A stretch of DNA of 64,000 bases from Asanoa sp. WMMD1127 (lineage in GTDB: Bacteria > Actinomycetota > Actinomycetes > Mycobacteriales > Micromonosporaceae). A program made the position numbers and the translations under genes. Position 1 is the stretch's first letter. Each line of letters begins with the position of its first letter. This document shows positions 35,534 to 45,293 of this stretch, piece after piece. The notes under the pieces are model-generated. The model was given only the letters and a program-made list of their open reading frames with translations, made no database searches and was not told the origin of the DNA. The stretch covers positions 7,874,001 to 7,938,000 of the forward strand of contig NZ_JARUBP010000001.1 in NCBI RefSeq assembly GCF_029626225.1, written 5' to 3'.

Positions 35534-37012
35534 TCACTCGTCGTCGGTGTCGTCGTCCTCGGCGGTGTCGTCGTCGAAGTCCGTGCCGTAGACCGGCAGG
35601 TTCGGGGTCGGCTGGCGGCGGGCCTTGCGGGCGGCGAGCCGCTCGGCGGCCCGGGCACGGGTGGGGCGCTCGGTGATCCGCGGGTCGGTGCCGCGCAGGC
35701 CGGCGGTCGGGTCGATGCCCGCGCCGAGCGTCGGCTCCCAGTCGAACTCGCGGTCGCCGATCCGCACCAGGCTGCCCTGGACGGCGCCGGCCTTGGCGAG
35801 CTGGTCCTCGACACCGAGGCGGTTGAGCCGGTCGGCCAGGTAACCGACGGCCTCGTCGTTGTCGAAGTTGGTCTGGCGGACCCAGCGCTCGGGCTGCACG
35901 CCGCGTACGACGAAGGCGCCGTCGATCGGGTCCTCCTCGACGGTGAAGCCGGCGTCGTCGACCGCCCGCGGCCGCAGGATGATCCGGGTGGGCTCGCCCT
36001 CCGGCATCGCCGCCCGCCGCTGCGCGACGAGCTCTGCCATCGCGTAGGTCAGCTCGCGCAGCCCCTCGCGGGTGGCGGCGCTGACCTCGAACACGCGGAA
36101 GCCGCGCTCCTCCAGGTCGGGGCGGACGATCTCGGCGAGATCCCGGCCGTCCGGCACGTCCACCTTGTTGATCGCGACGAGGCGGGGACGGTCCTCGAGA
36201 CCGCCGTACGCGCTCAGCTCGGCCTCGATCGCGTCGATGTCGGAGATCGGGTCGCGGCCGGGCTCGAGCGTGGCCGCGTCGACCACGTGCACCAGCACGG
36301 CGGTGCGCTCGATGTGCCGGAGGAACTCGAGGCCGAGGCCCTTGCCGGTGGCCGCGCCCGGGATGAGCCCGGGCACGTCGGCGATCGTGAACGTGTGGTC
36401 GTCGAGCCGCACGACGCCGAGGTTCGGCACCAGCGTGGTGAACGGGTAGTCCGCGATCTTCGGCTTGGCCGCCGACAGCACGGCGATCAGCGACGACTTG
36501 CCGGCCGACGGGAAGCCGACGAGGCCGACGTCGGCGACGCTCTTGAGCTCGAGCACGACGTCGAGCCGCTCCCCCGGCTCCCCGAGCTCGGCGAAGCCGG
36601 GCGCCTTGCGGCGGGAGTTGGCCAGCGACGCGTTGCCCCGCCCGCCACGGCCGCCGCGGGCCACCTCGACGGTGGTGCCGGCGCCGACCAGGTCGGCCAG
36701 CACCTCGCCGTCGCTGGTCAGCACCACGGTGCCGTCCGGTACGCGCAGCATCAGGTTGTCGCCGTTGGCACCGTCACGGTTGGAGCCGGCGCCGCCCGCG
36801 CCGTTGGCCGCCTTGACGTGGGGCCGGAAGTGGAAGTCGAGCAGCGTGTGCACCTGCGGGTCGACGGTGAACGAGACGCTGCCGCCGTGCCCGCCGTTGC
36901 CGCCGTCGGGCCCGCCGAGCGGCTTGAACTTCTCCCGGTGGATCGACACGCAGCCGTGCCCGCCGTCGCCGGCCCGCAGGTGCAGGACGACCCGGTCAAC
37001 GAACGTAGCCAC
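35534..37012 (-). CDS. obgE: GTPase Obg
   Basis: The 492-residue protein has the Gly-rich Obg fold ([32 protein letters not shown]), a G domain ([47 protein letters not shown]), the OCT domain, and an acidic Asp/Glu tail ([15 protein letters not shown]). Obg links ribosome maturation with growth state and, in Streptomyces, sporulation. GTG 37012 has GAGG ahead. It follows rpmA but is separated from it by a strong hairpin. Confidence 0.96.
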   Translation of the reverse strand: MATFVDRVVLHLRAGDGGHGCVSIHREKFKPLGGPDGGNGGHGGSVSFTVDPQVHTLLDFHFRPHVKAANGAGGAGSNRDGANGDNLMLRVPDGTVVLTSDGEVLADLVGAGTTVEVARGGRGGRGNASLANSRRKAPGFAELGEPGERLDVVLELKSVADVGLVGFPSAGKSSLIAVLSAAKPKIADYPFTTLVPNLGVVRLDDHTFTIADVPGLIPGAATGKGLGLEFLRHIERTAVLVHVVDAATLEPGRDPISDIDAIEAELSAYGGLEDRPRLVAINKVDVPDGRDLAEIVRPDLEERGFRVFEVSAATREGLRELTYAMAELVAQRRAAMPEGEPTRIILRPRAVDDAGFTVEEDPIDGAFVVRGVQPERWVRQTNFDNDEAVGYLADRLNRLGVEDQLAKAGAVQGSLVRIGDREFDWEPTLGAGIDPTAGLRGTDPRITERPTRARAAERLAARKARRQPTPNLPVYGTDFDDDTAEDDDTDDE

Positions 37013-37180
37013 GCATCCTCATTTCGATCAAGTCATTGCTCGGGTCCGCCTGGGGCGCGACCGTCGCTCCCGCCAGGGACCGCTCGCTCACGCGTCGCTG
37101 CCAGGTCCGCGGTCGGCTCTTCCATTGTGACCGGCCTGTGCGGCCGCGCCGACGTGATGTCGGTCGTGCCCCGGCAAACG

Positions 37181-37218
37181 CGAAGCGGGCCGGGACACCT
37201 GGTCCACGGCCCGCTTCG
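37181..37218 (-). terminator. Strong hairpin between rpmA and obgE
   Basis: CGAAGCGGGCCG (37181-37192) pairs perfectly with CGGCCCGCTTCG (37207-37218), extended by an inner GGAC/GTCC pairing. Read on the minus strand it follows rpmA and precedes obgE, so it could lower read-through into obgE. Confidence 0.78.
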
Positions 37219-37245
37219 TCGACTGCTGTGCGGCAGGTGCCTGCC

Positions 37246-37503
37246 TCAGTGCTCGCTCGGCACGATGCTGACGGTCTTGCGGCCCCGCTTGGTGCCGAAC
37301 TGGACCGCGCCCGCGGCCAGCGCGAACAGCGTGTCGTCGCCGCCACGGCCGACCAGGTCGCCCGGGTGGAACTTGGTGCCGCGCTGGCGGATCAGGATCT
37401 CGCCGGCGCTGACCACCTGGCCACCGAACCGCTTCACGCCCAGGCGCTGGGCCGCGGAGTCACGACCGTTGCGCGAGCTGGACGCACCCTTTTTGTGAGC
37501 CAT
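37246..37503 (-). CDS. rpmA: 50S ribosomal protein L27
   Basis: The 85-residue protein begins [28 protein letters not shown], the L27 signature. No Firmicute-type N-terminal extension needing cleavage is present. L27 contacts the peptidyl transferase centre. It follows rplU by 10 bases. Confidence 0.97.
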   Translation of the reverse strand: MAHKKGASSSRNGRDSAAQRLGVKRFGGQVVSAGEILIRQRGTKFHPGDLVGRGGDDTLFALAAGAVQFGTKRGRKTVSIVPSEH

Positions 37504-37513
37504 CGCCTACGCC

Positions 37514-37828
37514 CTACTTCCCGCTGGAGATGCCGGTGACCTTCACCTGGGTCAGCTTCTGGCGGTGACCCTGGCGCTTGTGGTAGCCGGTCTTGTTCTT
37601 GAACTTGTGGATCCGGATCTTCGGCCCCTTGGTGTGCGCGGCGATCTCGCCGGACACCGAGACCTTGGCAAGCTTGGCCGCGTCGGTCACCAGGTCGTCA
37701 CCGTCAACGAGGAGCACCGCGGCGAGCGTCACCGCGTCGCCGGGCTCGCCGACGAGCTTCTCGACCTCGATCACGTCACCCTCGGCGACCTTGTACTGCT
37801 TGCCGCCGGTCTTGACGATCGCGTACAT
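37514..37828 (-). CDS. rplU: 50S ribosomal protein L21
   Basis: ATG 37828 gives 104 residues beginning [18 protein letters not shown] and ending [24 protein letters not shown], typical L21. It is first in the rplU-rpmA pair. The ~225 bases upstream (37829-38053) are gene-free and may hold a leader; GC-rich inverted repeats exist but I could not define one structure. Confidence 0.97.
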   Translation of the reverse strand: MYAIVKTGGKQYKVAEGDVIEVEKLVGEPGDAVTLAAVLLVDGDDLVTDAAKLAKVSVSGEIAAHTKGPKIRIHKFKNKTGYHKRQGHRQKLTQVKVTGISSGK

Positions 37829-38053
37829 GGGACGCGGACTCCTGTCGTAGCGTGGCGGTGGTCTTTCGACGTTCGCCGGGCCGCCTGCGCGCGGAAGGCG
37901 CATCGGCGGGCACACGTGAACGCGGCGCACGGAGGTGCGCCACAGGCAAGCGTACGGCATGCCTGCCTGGCATCCCAAACCGGCCCTGCTCCTCAAGCGG
38001 GACGCAAGCCGGCACGCGGGACCCGTCCAAGGATACCGCTGTTGCTGGTGAGA

Positions 38054-39895
38054 TCACCCGGCGGCGACGGGTTCGGGCCGGGCGCCCGCGATCCGCAGGG
38101 CCTCCACCAGGCGGCGGTAGAGGGCGTCGGTGGCGAGCAGTTCAGCGTGGGTGCCGCGGGCGCGGATGCGCCCCTCGTCCAGCACCACGATGGTGTCCGC
38201 GTCGAGGACCGTGGACAGGCGGTGGGCGATCGTGACGACCGCGCCGACGGCGGCCCGATCCCGGATGCAGTCGTGCAGGGCCGCCTCGGTCAGCCCGTCG
38301 ACCTGGGCGGTGGCCTCGTCGAGGAGGAGCACGTCGGGCGTGCGCAGGATGGCCCGGGCCAACGCGATCCGCTGGCGCTGGCCGCCGCTCACCGAGTTCT
38401 CCGTCAGCGACGTGTCGAGCCCGTCGGCCAGCGAGTCGATCTTGTCGTCGAGGCGCACGGCCCGCAGCACGGCCCGGACCTCGGCCTCGGTCGCGTCGGG
38501 ATGGGTGAACAGGATGTTGTCGCGAATGGTGCCCGGGACGACCGGCGTCTCCTGCTCGACGTAGGCGAGCCGGGAGCGCACCTCGTCGTGGGTGAACGAC
38601 CGGTAGGGCCGGCCGTCGAGCAGCACCTCGCCGCTCTCCGGCTCGAGAAAGCGCAGGATCAGCGAGAACAGCGTCGTCTTGCCCGCGCCGGAGGGGCCGA
38701 CGATCGCCGTGTGACCCCGCCGCGGCACGGCCAGGTCGATGCCCCGCACGGCCGGCTCGGTGCCGGGCGCATAGCGCGCGGTGACCGACCGGAACTCGAT
38801 CACCGCCTCGGCACCCGGCGCGTCGTCGCCCACCGCCGACGGCCCCGCCGCGTCCGCCCCGGTGCCGGCACCCGCTCGCCGCATGGGCTCTTCGGCGGCG
38901 CCCGTCCGCGCGGGACGCGGCGACTCGATCTCCATGGCGTCGACCTGGCGGATGCGCGCCGCGGCGGCCATGCCGGCCTGCAGGCTCGTGACGTTCTGCG
39001 TGAGCTCGGTGATCGGGCCCATCAGCGCGAACGCGTAGAGCAGGAACGCGATCAGGCTCGAGACCTCGATCAGGCCGCGGTCGGCCCGCCAGGCACCGAT
39101 GCCGAGGATCACGATGATCGCGAGCTGGATGCCGGTCCACGAGATCGTCCAGACGGTGGCGGTGCGGCGGGCGGCGCGGATGCCGTGCGCCGCCGCATCG
39201 CGGGCGTCGGCGACGATCCGCTCGGTCTGCCGCCGCTCCGCCCGGCTCGCCTTGACGGTGCGGATGGCACGCAGGGTGCCTTCGAGCGCGCCGCCGAGCC
39301 GACCGACGGACTCCTGGGCCGCCTCCTGCGCCTTCGCGATCGCCGGCATCAGCGCCATCATGATCGCTCCGACCACCAGGACCGAGCCGAGCGTGAGGCC
39401 GAGCAGGACGACATCGAGCACGCCCATCAGGACCAGCGTCGCGACCAGCGCGAGCGCGCTGTTGAGCATGCCGACGATGCTGGCGGACGCGTCGTGCAGC
39501 AGGCCGGCGTCGGACGTCACCCGAGTGACCAGCTCGCCGCTCGGCCGCCCGGTGATGTCGCGCACCCGGGCCGCGAAGTAGCGCCGGATCATCGACACCC
39601 GGGCATCGAGCACCACCTTCTGCGAGACGGTGCCCATGATCACCCATTGCCACAGCGAGATGGCCGCGCCAACCACCATGAGCGCCAGGAGGACGCCCAC
39701 CGGGCGCCACAGTGACGCATGGGGTTGGCCAAGGGTGTCGATCACCCACTTGGTGACCATCGGCGTGGCCAGGCCGACCGCGCTGGCCAGCAGGCCGAGG
39801 ACGAACCCCACCACCAGCACCCGCCGGTGCGGCGCGACGAACGAGATGAGAACGCGGAGCCGGGCGAAGCGAGGGGCTGGGTCGGTCATGCGCAC
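38054..39895 (-). CDS. ABC exporter, fused permease and ATPase
   Basis: GTG 39895 is preferred over ATG 39889 because TAAGTT (39907-39902) lies 6 bases before it; 613 residues. A six-helix permease (VLVVGFVLGLLASAVGLATPMV first) is followed by an ATPase with Walker A GPSGAGKTT, signature VSGGQRQRIALARAI, Walker B VLLLDEATAQ and the H-loop IAHRLST. Half-transporters like this homodimerise and export lipids, peptides or drugs. It is divergent from a TetR gene with a palindrome overlapping its -10, so TetR repression is likely. Confidence 0.92.
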   Translation of the reverse strand: MRMTDPAPRFARLRVLISFVAPHRRVLVVGFVLGLLASAVGLATPMVTKWVIDTLGQPHASLWRPVGVLLALMVVGAAISLWQWVIMGTVSQKVVLDARVSMIRRYFAARVRDITGRPSGELVTRVTSDAGLLHDASASIVGMLNSALALVATLVLMGVLDVVLLGLTLGSVLVVGAIMMALMPAIAKAQEAAQESVGRLGGALEGTLRAIRTVKASRAERRQTERIVADARDAAAHGIRAARRTATVWTISWTGIQLAIIVILGIGAWRADRGLIEVSSLIAFLLYAFALMGPITELTQNVTSLQAGMAAAARIRQVDAMEIESPRPARTGAAEEPMRRAGAGTGADAAGPSAVGDDAPGAEAVIEFRSVTARYAPGTEPAVRGIDLAVPRRGHTAIVGPSGAGKTTLFSLILRFLEPESGEVLLDGRPYRSFTHDEVRSRLAYVEQETPVVPGTIRDNILFTHPDATEAEVRAVLRAVRLDDKIDSLADGLDTSLTENSVSGGQRQRIALARAILRTPDVLLLDEATAQVDGLTEAALHDCIRDRAAVGAVVTIAHRLSTVLDADTIVVLDEGRIRARGTHAELLATDALYRRLVEALRIAGARPEPVAAG

Positions 39896-39898
39896 TAG

Positions 39899-39916
39899 TG
39901 GAACTTAGGTGTTCCA
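39899..39916. promoter_or_regulatory. Operator between the ABC exporter and TetR genes
   Basis: TGGAAC (39899-39904), six bases, GTTCCA (39911-39916). The palindrome overlaps the predicted exporter -10 (39902-39907). The adjacent TetR protein is the obvious candidate to bind it. Confidence 0.65.
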
Positions 39917-39961
39917 TTTGCGTCAAGTGAATATCCGAATTGAGACTGCTAACCTCACCAT

Positions 39962-40540
39962 GTGCAGGTACAAGAACGTGGTGCGCGCGCCCGCACCAGG
40001 CAGGCCATCCTGGCCGCCGCGATCGAGGTGCTGGGCCAGAACCCCAACGCGGCCCTGAGTGAGATCGCCACGGCGGCCGACGTCGGCCGCACGACCCTGC
40101 ACCGTTACTTCCCAGAGCGCTCCGACCTGCTGCGCGCCGTCGCCGCCGAGGGCGCCGCCCGCCTCGACCGCGCCACCGCCAGCGCCCGGCTCGACGAAGG
40201 AACCGGGGCGGAGGCCCTGCTCAGGCTGTGCCGCGAATACTTCGACCTCGGCAGCCTGCTCTCCCTGATCTTCACCGACCCCGAATGCCTGGCCGAGGCG
40301 ACGCCGGTGGTCGACGACGGCTGTGACGACCGCTTCTCTGACATGGTCGACCGCGGCCACCGCGACGGCACGATCGACGACAGCCTGCCCGCGCCGTGGT
40401 TGTCGAGCCTGATGTGGTCACAGCTCTACGCGGGCTGGAGCTACGTCACGCAACACGGCGCCTCGCGCCACGACGTGCTGCGCCTCCTGGTCCGTACGGT
40501 CGACGGCGCGGTCGCCCCACGCCCCAACGGCAGCCGTTAG
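39962..40540 (+). CDS. TetR family regulator of the ABC exporter
   Basis: The 192-residue protein has an N-terminal TetR HTH (TRQAILAAAIEVLGQNPNAALSEIATAADVGRTTLHRYFPERSDLLRAV). The C-terminal ligand domain is typical in length without recognisable motifs. GTG 39962 has a TAACCT box (39950-39955) six bases upstream. It is divergent from the ABC exporter, with a palindrome in the 66-base gap, so it probably represses that gene and itself. The 3' end overlaps the convergent lipoprotein gene. Confidence 0.88.
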   Translation: MQVQERGARARTRQAILAAAIEVLGQNPNAALSEIATAADVGRTTLHRYFPERSDLLRAVAAEGAARLDRATASARLDEGTGAEALLRLCREYFDLGSLLSLIFTDPECLAEATPVVDDGCDDRFSDMVDRGHRDGTIDDSLPAPWLSSLMWSQLYAGWSYVTQHGASRHDVLRLLVRTVDGAVAPRPNGSR

Positions 40541-41091
40541 TTCGGGCAGAGCGTGTCGAGGCGGTCCTGGATCGCGCTCAGGGCGGCGTCGTCGATGGTC
40601 TCCACGTCGGACGTCAGGCCGTCGACCTGGCCGGCCAGCTGCGTCAGCGTGGTCTTGAGCTGTGCGTCCGTCGCCCCCGAGGAGGCCTTGCGCAGGTCGG
40701 CGGCCCACGCGTCGAGCACCTGACCGAGCTTGCGCTCCGCGGCCTGCTCGGCGTTCTTGTCCTTGCGACCCTGCGCCTCGAGTACGGCGGTCAGCTGCTG
40801 GACGAACGCCGTCGTGCCCTTCTCGCTGGCCTGCTTCGCGTCGGCGCAGATCTTCGTCGCGTTGCCGCCGGCCTTGGCGGTCGGCTCGGGGCCGAGCGAC
40901 AGCTGCGGCGCCGCCGAGGCTCCGGGCGCCCCGACAGAGGGGGATGCCGCCGCGGACGGGGTCGAGGCGGAGGCGCTGGCGCCGGGCGTACCGGCCGCAT
41001 CGCCGCGGCCTTCCACGTCACCTGAGCAACCGGCGACCGCGACCAACGCGGCGGATACGGCGAGCACGGCAAGCTGACGGCGCAGGCGCAT
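40537..41091 (-). CDS. Hypothetical lipoprotein
   Basis: ATG 41091 with GGAGG ahead gives 184 residues. The signal peptide ends in the lipobox VAGC, placing lipidated C22. A Ser/Ala/Pro-rich linker follows, then a helical domain (ICADAKQASEKGTTAFVQQL) and a late Cys (LDTLCPN). The two cysteines may form a disulfide. No known domain is recognised. Confidence 0.75.
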   Translation of the reverse strand: MRLRRQLAVLAVSAALVAVAGCSGDVEGRGDAAGTPGASASASTPSAAASPSVGAPGASAAPQLSLGPEPTAKAGGNATKICADAKQASEKGTTAFVQQLTAVLEAQGRKDKNAEQAAERKLGQVLDAWAADLRKASSGATDAQLKTTLTQLAGQVDGLTSDVETIDDAALSAIQDRLDTLCPN

Positions 41092-41187
41092 CGGTGGTGT
41101 CCTCCGGGGGTGGCGGCGGGATGCCGCGACCCTAACGCGCATTCACGAGATCCGCTCAGCCGCCCCCTGAGCCAGCGGGAGACGCGC

Positions 41188-41219
41188 CGGCCCGGCCACT
41201 GCGGACAGTGACCGGGCCG
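41188..41219. terminator. Hairpin downstream of the RNase E/G gene
   Basis: CGGCCCGGCCACTG (41188-41201) pairs with 41206-41219 with one wobble and a CGGA loop. It lies 16 bases beyond the RNase E/G stop. No T-run is present. Confidence 0.65.
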
Positions 41220-41234
41220 TCGGACGGGACAGCG

Positions 41235-44200
41235 TTACGGGCGCGTGCGCCGGCGGGTGCCGCCGCGGCGGCCTCGGCGCCGGGTCGTGCCGGCCTCGGC
41301 CAGGTCGCCCTCTTCGTCGCCGGCGGCATCGGGGTCGTCGGCGCCGGCCAGGCGGCCGTTGGTGGCCGGTGCGATGTCGGTGGGGGCCTCCACCTCGTCG
41401 ACCGGGTCGAGGACGACGTCGTCGTAGCGGGACAGGTCGTACCCCATGGTGTCGTCCTCGTCGACCACCGTGGGCTCGACCGTGTCCGGCGCGGACGCCT
41501 GGGCGGGGGCCGACTTGCGACCGCGGCGCCGCGAGGACGTCGCCGGTGCGGCCGCCACGGCCTTGACCTTGTCGCCGCCGGAGCCAGAGCCGGAGCCGGA
41601 GCCAGCACCGTTGGCGCCGTGCGCGTGACCGCCACCGCCGCCCTTAACCGGCACCGGTTCCGTGTGGATGATCAGGCCGCGGCCCCTGCAGACGTCACAG
41701 GTCTCCGAGAACGCCTCCAGCAGGCCGGCGCCGATCCGCTTGCGGGTCATCTGCACCAGGCCCAGCGACGTGATCTCGGTGACCTGGTGCTTGGTGCGGT
41801 CGCGGCCCAGGCACTCGGTCAGCCGGCGCAGCACCAGCTCGCGGTTGCTCTCGAGCACCATGTCGATGAAGTCGATGACCACGATGCCGCCGAGGTCGCG
41901 CAGGCGCAGCTGGCGCACGATCTCCTCGGCCGCCTCGAGGTTGTTGCGGGTGACCGTCTCCTCGAGGTTGCCGCCGGCGCCCGTGTACTTGCCCGTGTTG
42001 ACGTCGACGACCGTCATCGCCTCGGTGCGGTCGATCACCAGGTGGCCGCCCGAGGGCAGGAACACCTTGCGGTCGAGGCCCTTGAGGATCTGCTCGTCGA
42101 TGCGCTTCTCGGCGAACAGGTCGACCGACGAGGTGTGCCGGTGCAGGCGCGGCACGAGGTCGGGCGAGACGTGACCGAGGTACGACTCGACCATCTCGTA
42201 CGACTCGTCGCCCTGCACGACGATCTCGCGGAAGTCCTCGTTGAACAGGTCCCGGACGACCCGGATCAGCAGGTCGGGCTCCTCGTAGAGGAGCGCCGGC
42301 GCGCCACCCGCGGCCGCCTTCTCCTGGATGTCGTCCCACTGCGCCTGCAGCCGCTTGACGTCACGTTCGAGCTCGTCCTCCGAGGCGCCCTCGGCCGCGG
42401 TGCGGACGATCACGCCGGCGCCTTCGGGCACGAGCTTCTTGAGCACGTCGCGGAGCCGCTTGCGCTCGGTGTCGGGCAGCTTGCGGCTGATCCCGGACGC
42501 GTTGCCGCCGGGCACGTAGACGAGGTGCCGGCCCGAGAGCGCGATGTGGCTGGTCAGCCGGGCGCCCTTGTGGCCGATCGGGTCCTTGGTGACCTGCACG
42601 AGCACGGAGTCGCCGGATCGCAGCGCCTGCTCGATCGAGCGGGCCCGGCCCTCGAGGCCGGAGGCGTCCCAGTTGACCTCGCCCGCGTAGAGCACCGCGT
42701 TGCGGCCCCGGCCGACGTCGACGAACGCCGCCTCCATCGAGGGCAGCACGTTCTGCACCTTGCCGAGGTAGACGTTGCCGGCCATCGCGCCGGACGACGC
42801 CCGGGTGACGTAGTGCTCGACCAGCACGCCGTCCTCGAGCACCGCGATCTGGGTGCGGTCGGCCCGCTGCCGGACCACCATCACCCGGTCGACGGCCTCG
42901 CGCCGGGCCAGGAACTCGGACTCGCTCAGGATCGGCGGCCGGGTGCGGCGCTGCTCGCGACCGTCCCGCCGGCGCTGCCGCTTGGCCTCCAGCCGGGTCG
43001 AGCCGGAGACGCCCTGCACCTCGTCGGAGGTGGTGCGCGGCTCGCGGATCCGGACCACGGTGTGCACGCCGTCGTCGCCCCCGGTGTCGGTGTCGCCCTT
43101 GCGGCGCCGCCGCCGGCGCCGGCGGGTCACGCCGTCGCCGTCCTCGCTGTCGTCCTCGTCGGCGGCGGCCGCCGCGGGCTCCTCGACCTCGTCGGCCTCG
43201 TCGATCGGCCCCTTGCCGCGCCCGCGACCGCGCCGGCCGCGGCGCCGCCGCCGGCGGGCGCTCTCGTCGTCGTCCTCGTCGTCGTCGGCCTCGACGGCCG
43301 AGCCGGCCTCCTCGGCCTCCTCGGCCACGTCCGCCTCGACCACGGCCGGCTCCTCGGCGGTACGCCGACCGCGCCGGCGCCGCCGCGACGTGCCCTCGGC
43401 GGCCTCTCCGGACTCGGCCTCGTCGGCTTCGGGCTCGGGGGAGGGAGCAGCAGTGGTGGCGGCAGGGGCAGCCGGCTCGGCGGCGTCGGTCGTGCCCCGG
43501 GTGCGCCGGGTGCGCCGGACCGGGGTGGGCTCCTCGTCCGCCTCCGGCGCCATGAACAGCACGGTGGCCGCCCGGCGCCGGCGCGGCGCCGGCTCCTCCG
43601 GCTCGGCGCCGGTGTCGAGCGGCTCGGTGGTCGCCTCGGTGGTCTCTTCCTCGTCGACGGGCTCGCCGGGCACGCCCGGCGCCTGGCTCTCGACCAGTCC
43701 CGGGTCGGCGTCCGGCGCGCCCGCGGCGGCGGCGCCGGGCTCGACGTCGCCCGCGGTGGCCCGCCGGCGCGAGCGGGTGGTGGTGGCCTCGCCGGACCGG
43801 GCCCGGCTGCGCGTGCGACCCCGCGGCGCGGCGGCCGGCTCGACGTCACCCAGGCCGGCGATCGGCTCGGCGGCCGGATCGTCGGACTCGGCGGCGATCG
43901 CCTCGTCGCCGGACGGCCCGCGACCGGACGCCGGCTCGACGTCGCCCAGGCCCGCGGCCGGCTCGGCGACCGGGTCGTCGGACTCGGCCGCGACGACCGC
44001 GTCGGCGCTGCGCTCGGCGGGGGCGGCGTCCTCGGTGGCGGCCTTGCGGCGCCGGGTGCGCTTCACGGGCGCGGCGTTCGTACCCTCTGCCGCGGACTCG
44101 CCCTCAGTGTCGGCTTTGGGGGTGCTTGCGGCCTTACGTCGGCGGCGGACCGGCACCTCCTCGTCGGCAGCGTCGGCGGCCGGCGAGGCGTCCGAAGCGG

Positions 44201-44312
44201 CGGCAGCGGCGGTGGACTTGCGGGCCCGGGTGCGCTTGACGGGTGTGGCCGGCGCCTCGGCTGCGGGCTCGTTGCCCTGCACCTCGTCGCCCGTTGGCTC
44301 GTTCTCGAGCAT
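41235..44312 (-). CDS. rne: Ribonuclease E/G
   Basis: ATG 44312 after GGAGAACGTCC gives 1025 residues. The first ~430 residues are a disordered Ala/Glu/Arg region with RRRRRGRR clusters, where actinobacterial RNase E carries its scaffold segment. The catalytic core follows: an S1-type domain (GNVYLGKVQNVLPSMEAAFVDVG), RNase H-like and DNase I-like parts with VVIDFIDMVLESNRELVL, and the zinc-link CDVCRGRG. It processes rRNA and degrades mRNA. It sits near DUF2344 upstream and rplU-rpmA downstream, though an exporter locus now intervenes. Confidence 0.94.
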   Translation of the reverse strand: MLENEPTGDEVQGNEPAAEAPATPVKRTRARKSTAAAAASDASPAADAADEEVPVRRRRKAASTPKADTEGESAAEGTNAAPVKRTRRRKAATEDAAPAERSADAVVAAESDDPVAEPAAGLGDVEPASGRGPSGDEAIAAESDDPAAEPIAGLGDVEPAAAPRGRTRSRARSGEATTTRSRRRATAGDVEPGAAAAGAPDADPGLVESQAPGVPGEPVDEEETTEATTEPLDTGAEPEEPAPRRRRAATVLFMAPEADEEPTPVRRTRRTRGTTDAAEPAAPAATTAAPSPEPEADEAESGEAAEGTSRRRRRGRRTAEEPAVVEADVAEEAEEAGSAVEADDDEDDDESARRRRRRGRRGRGRGKGPIDEADEVEEPAAAAADEDDSEDGDGVTRRRRRRRRKGDTDTGGDDGVHTVVRIREPRTTSDEVQGVSGSTRLEAKRQRRRDGREQRRTRPPILSESEFLARREAVDRVMVVRQRADRTQIAVLEDGVLVEHYVTRASSGAMAGNVYLGKVQNVLPSMEAAFVDVGRGRNAVLYAGEVNWDASGLEGRARSIEQALRSGDSVLVQVTKDPIGHKGARLTSHIALSGRHLVYVPGGNASGISRKLPDTERKRLRDVLKKLVPEGAGVIVRTAAEGASEDELERDVKRLQAQWDDIQEKAAAGGAPALLYEEPDLLIRVVRDLFNEDFREIVVQGDESYEMVESYLGHVSPDLVPRLHRHTSSVDLFAEKRIDEQILKGLDRKVFLPSGGHLVIDRTEAMTVVDVNTGKYTGAGGNLEETVTRNNLEAAEEIVRQLRLRDLGGIVVIDFIDMVLESNRELVLRRLTECLGRDRTKHQVTEITSLGLVQMTRKRIGAGLLEAFSETCDVCRGRGLIIHTEPVPVKGGGGGHAHGANGAGSGSGSGSGGDKVKAVAAAPATSSRRRGRKSAPAQASAPDTVEPTVVDEDDTMGYDLSRYDDVVLDPVDEVEAPTDIAPATNGRLAGADDPDAAGDEEGDLAEAGTTRRRGRRGGTRRRTRP

Positions 44313-44456
44313 GGACGTTCTCCAGTTCTGGCAACCCCGGGCGCGGGTGAGCGCTGCCACGCAGGGTCGCCGCAAAGTGTTTCCGGTGCTGCCCGCTGCT
44401 GGGAGCCGCGAGCAGACCGAAGTCTGGCTGGCTAAACGCAGGCCGCGTCGCCGCGG

Positions 44457-45269
44457 TCAGCGTTCACCGACGACAGCCCCGTCGCGGTCCGCCTCCAACG
44501 GATCCGCGATCGCCCCCTGCGCGGTCAGCCGGCCCTGTGCCAGCCGGGTCGCCCGTGGCGGGACCGGCGGCTCCAGGTCGGCCACCACACGGAGACCGGC
44601 AAGGACGTCATCGGGTCGTACGGACGGGGTGACCTGCCGCACGACTACGTCGAGTATCGCACACGGCCCCTCAGAGGCTCCGGAAGCCGCCGGACCGGAA
44701 TCGATCACCTCGATGGACGCCACCGCGGCCCGCGTGTCGAAGGTGCGCCGGCCCTGCTTGGTCTGCCGCTCGACCAGAACTTCGGACGAATCCCGAAATT
44801 TCGTGACAGCGTCTGACACATCGGCGAGCGACAGCCCCGGCAGCTCGAGCCGCCAGCGCGACGCGTCGATCCGGTCGGCCAGGCTCTCCCCCGCCGCCTC
44901 GACCGCGTCCAGCACGTCGAGCCCCGGCGAGAGTGACGCATCCAACGCGCCGCGCACCCAGTCGGGCTCGACCACCCGTTGCAGGCCGATCTCCAGGTAT
45001 TCCGCCTCGCTGGCGGTGCCCGTCGGCGCCGCGCTGGCGTACGAAATCTTGGGGTGGGGGGTGAAGCCCTGCGAGAACGCGATGGGCACGCCGGCCCGTT
45101 TCACCGCCCGCTCGAACGCGCGCGCGAAGTCGCGATGCGAGGTGAACCGCAGCGGCCCCCGCTTGGCGTACCGGATCCGGATGCGCTGGACGACGGGCGC
45201 CTGCCCACCCTCCGGCTGTGGCTTCCTGCTGATCGCCGTGCTCCTCGAAACTCGAACCGTCGCTCCCAT
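44457..45269 (-). CDS. DUF2344 (TIGR03936) radical-SAM-associated protein
   Basis: The protein contains VVQRIRIRYAKRGPLRFTSHRD, FERAVKRAGVPIAFSQGFTPHPKISYA and SEAEYLEIGLQ, the DUF2344 pattern. Its role is unknown but it is nearly always found with the B12-type radical SAM protein that here lies 2 kb upstream. The start is uncertain: ATG 45269 gives 270 residues with no good ribosome-binding site, while GAGGAG at 45246-45241 lies seven bases before an ATC codon at 45233 that begins ISRKPQPE, where homologues begin with Met. Confidence 0.85.
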   Translation of the reverse strand: MGATVRVSRSTAISRKPQPEGGQAPVVQRIRIRYAKRGPLRFTSHRDFARAFERAVKRAGVPIAFSQGFTPHPKISYASAAPTGTASEAEYLEIGLQRVVEPDWVRGALDASLSPGLDVLDAVEAAGESLADRIDASRWRLELPGLSLADVSDAVTKFRDSSEVLVERQTKQGRRTFDTRAAVASIEVIDSGPAASGASEGPCAILDVVVRQVTPSVRPDDVLAGLRVVADLEPPVPPRATRLAQGRLTAQGAIADPLEADRDGAVVGER

Positions 45270-45293
45270 CTTCCCACCCGCTACCGTCACGCC

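Noticed and set aside
37829-38053. Defined rplU leader riboregulator
   Set aside because: The gap contains GC-rich inverted repeats but no unique structure could be settled without folding and comparison.
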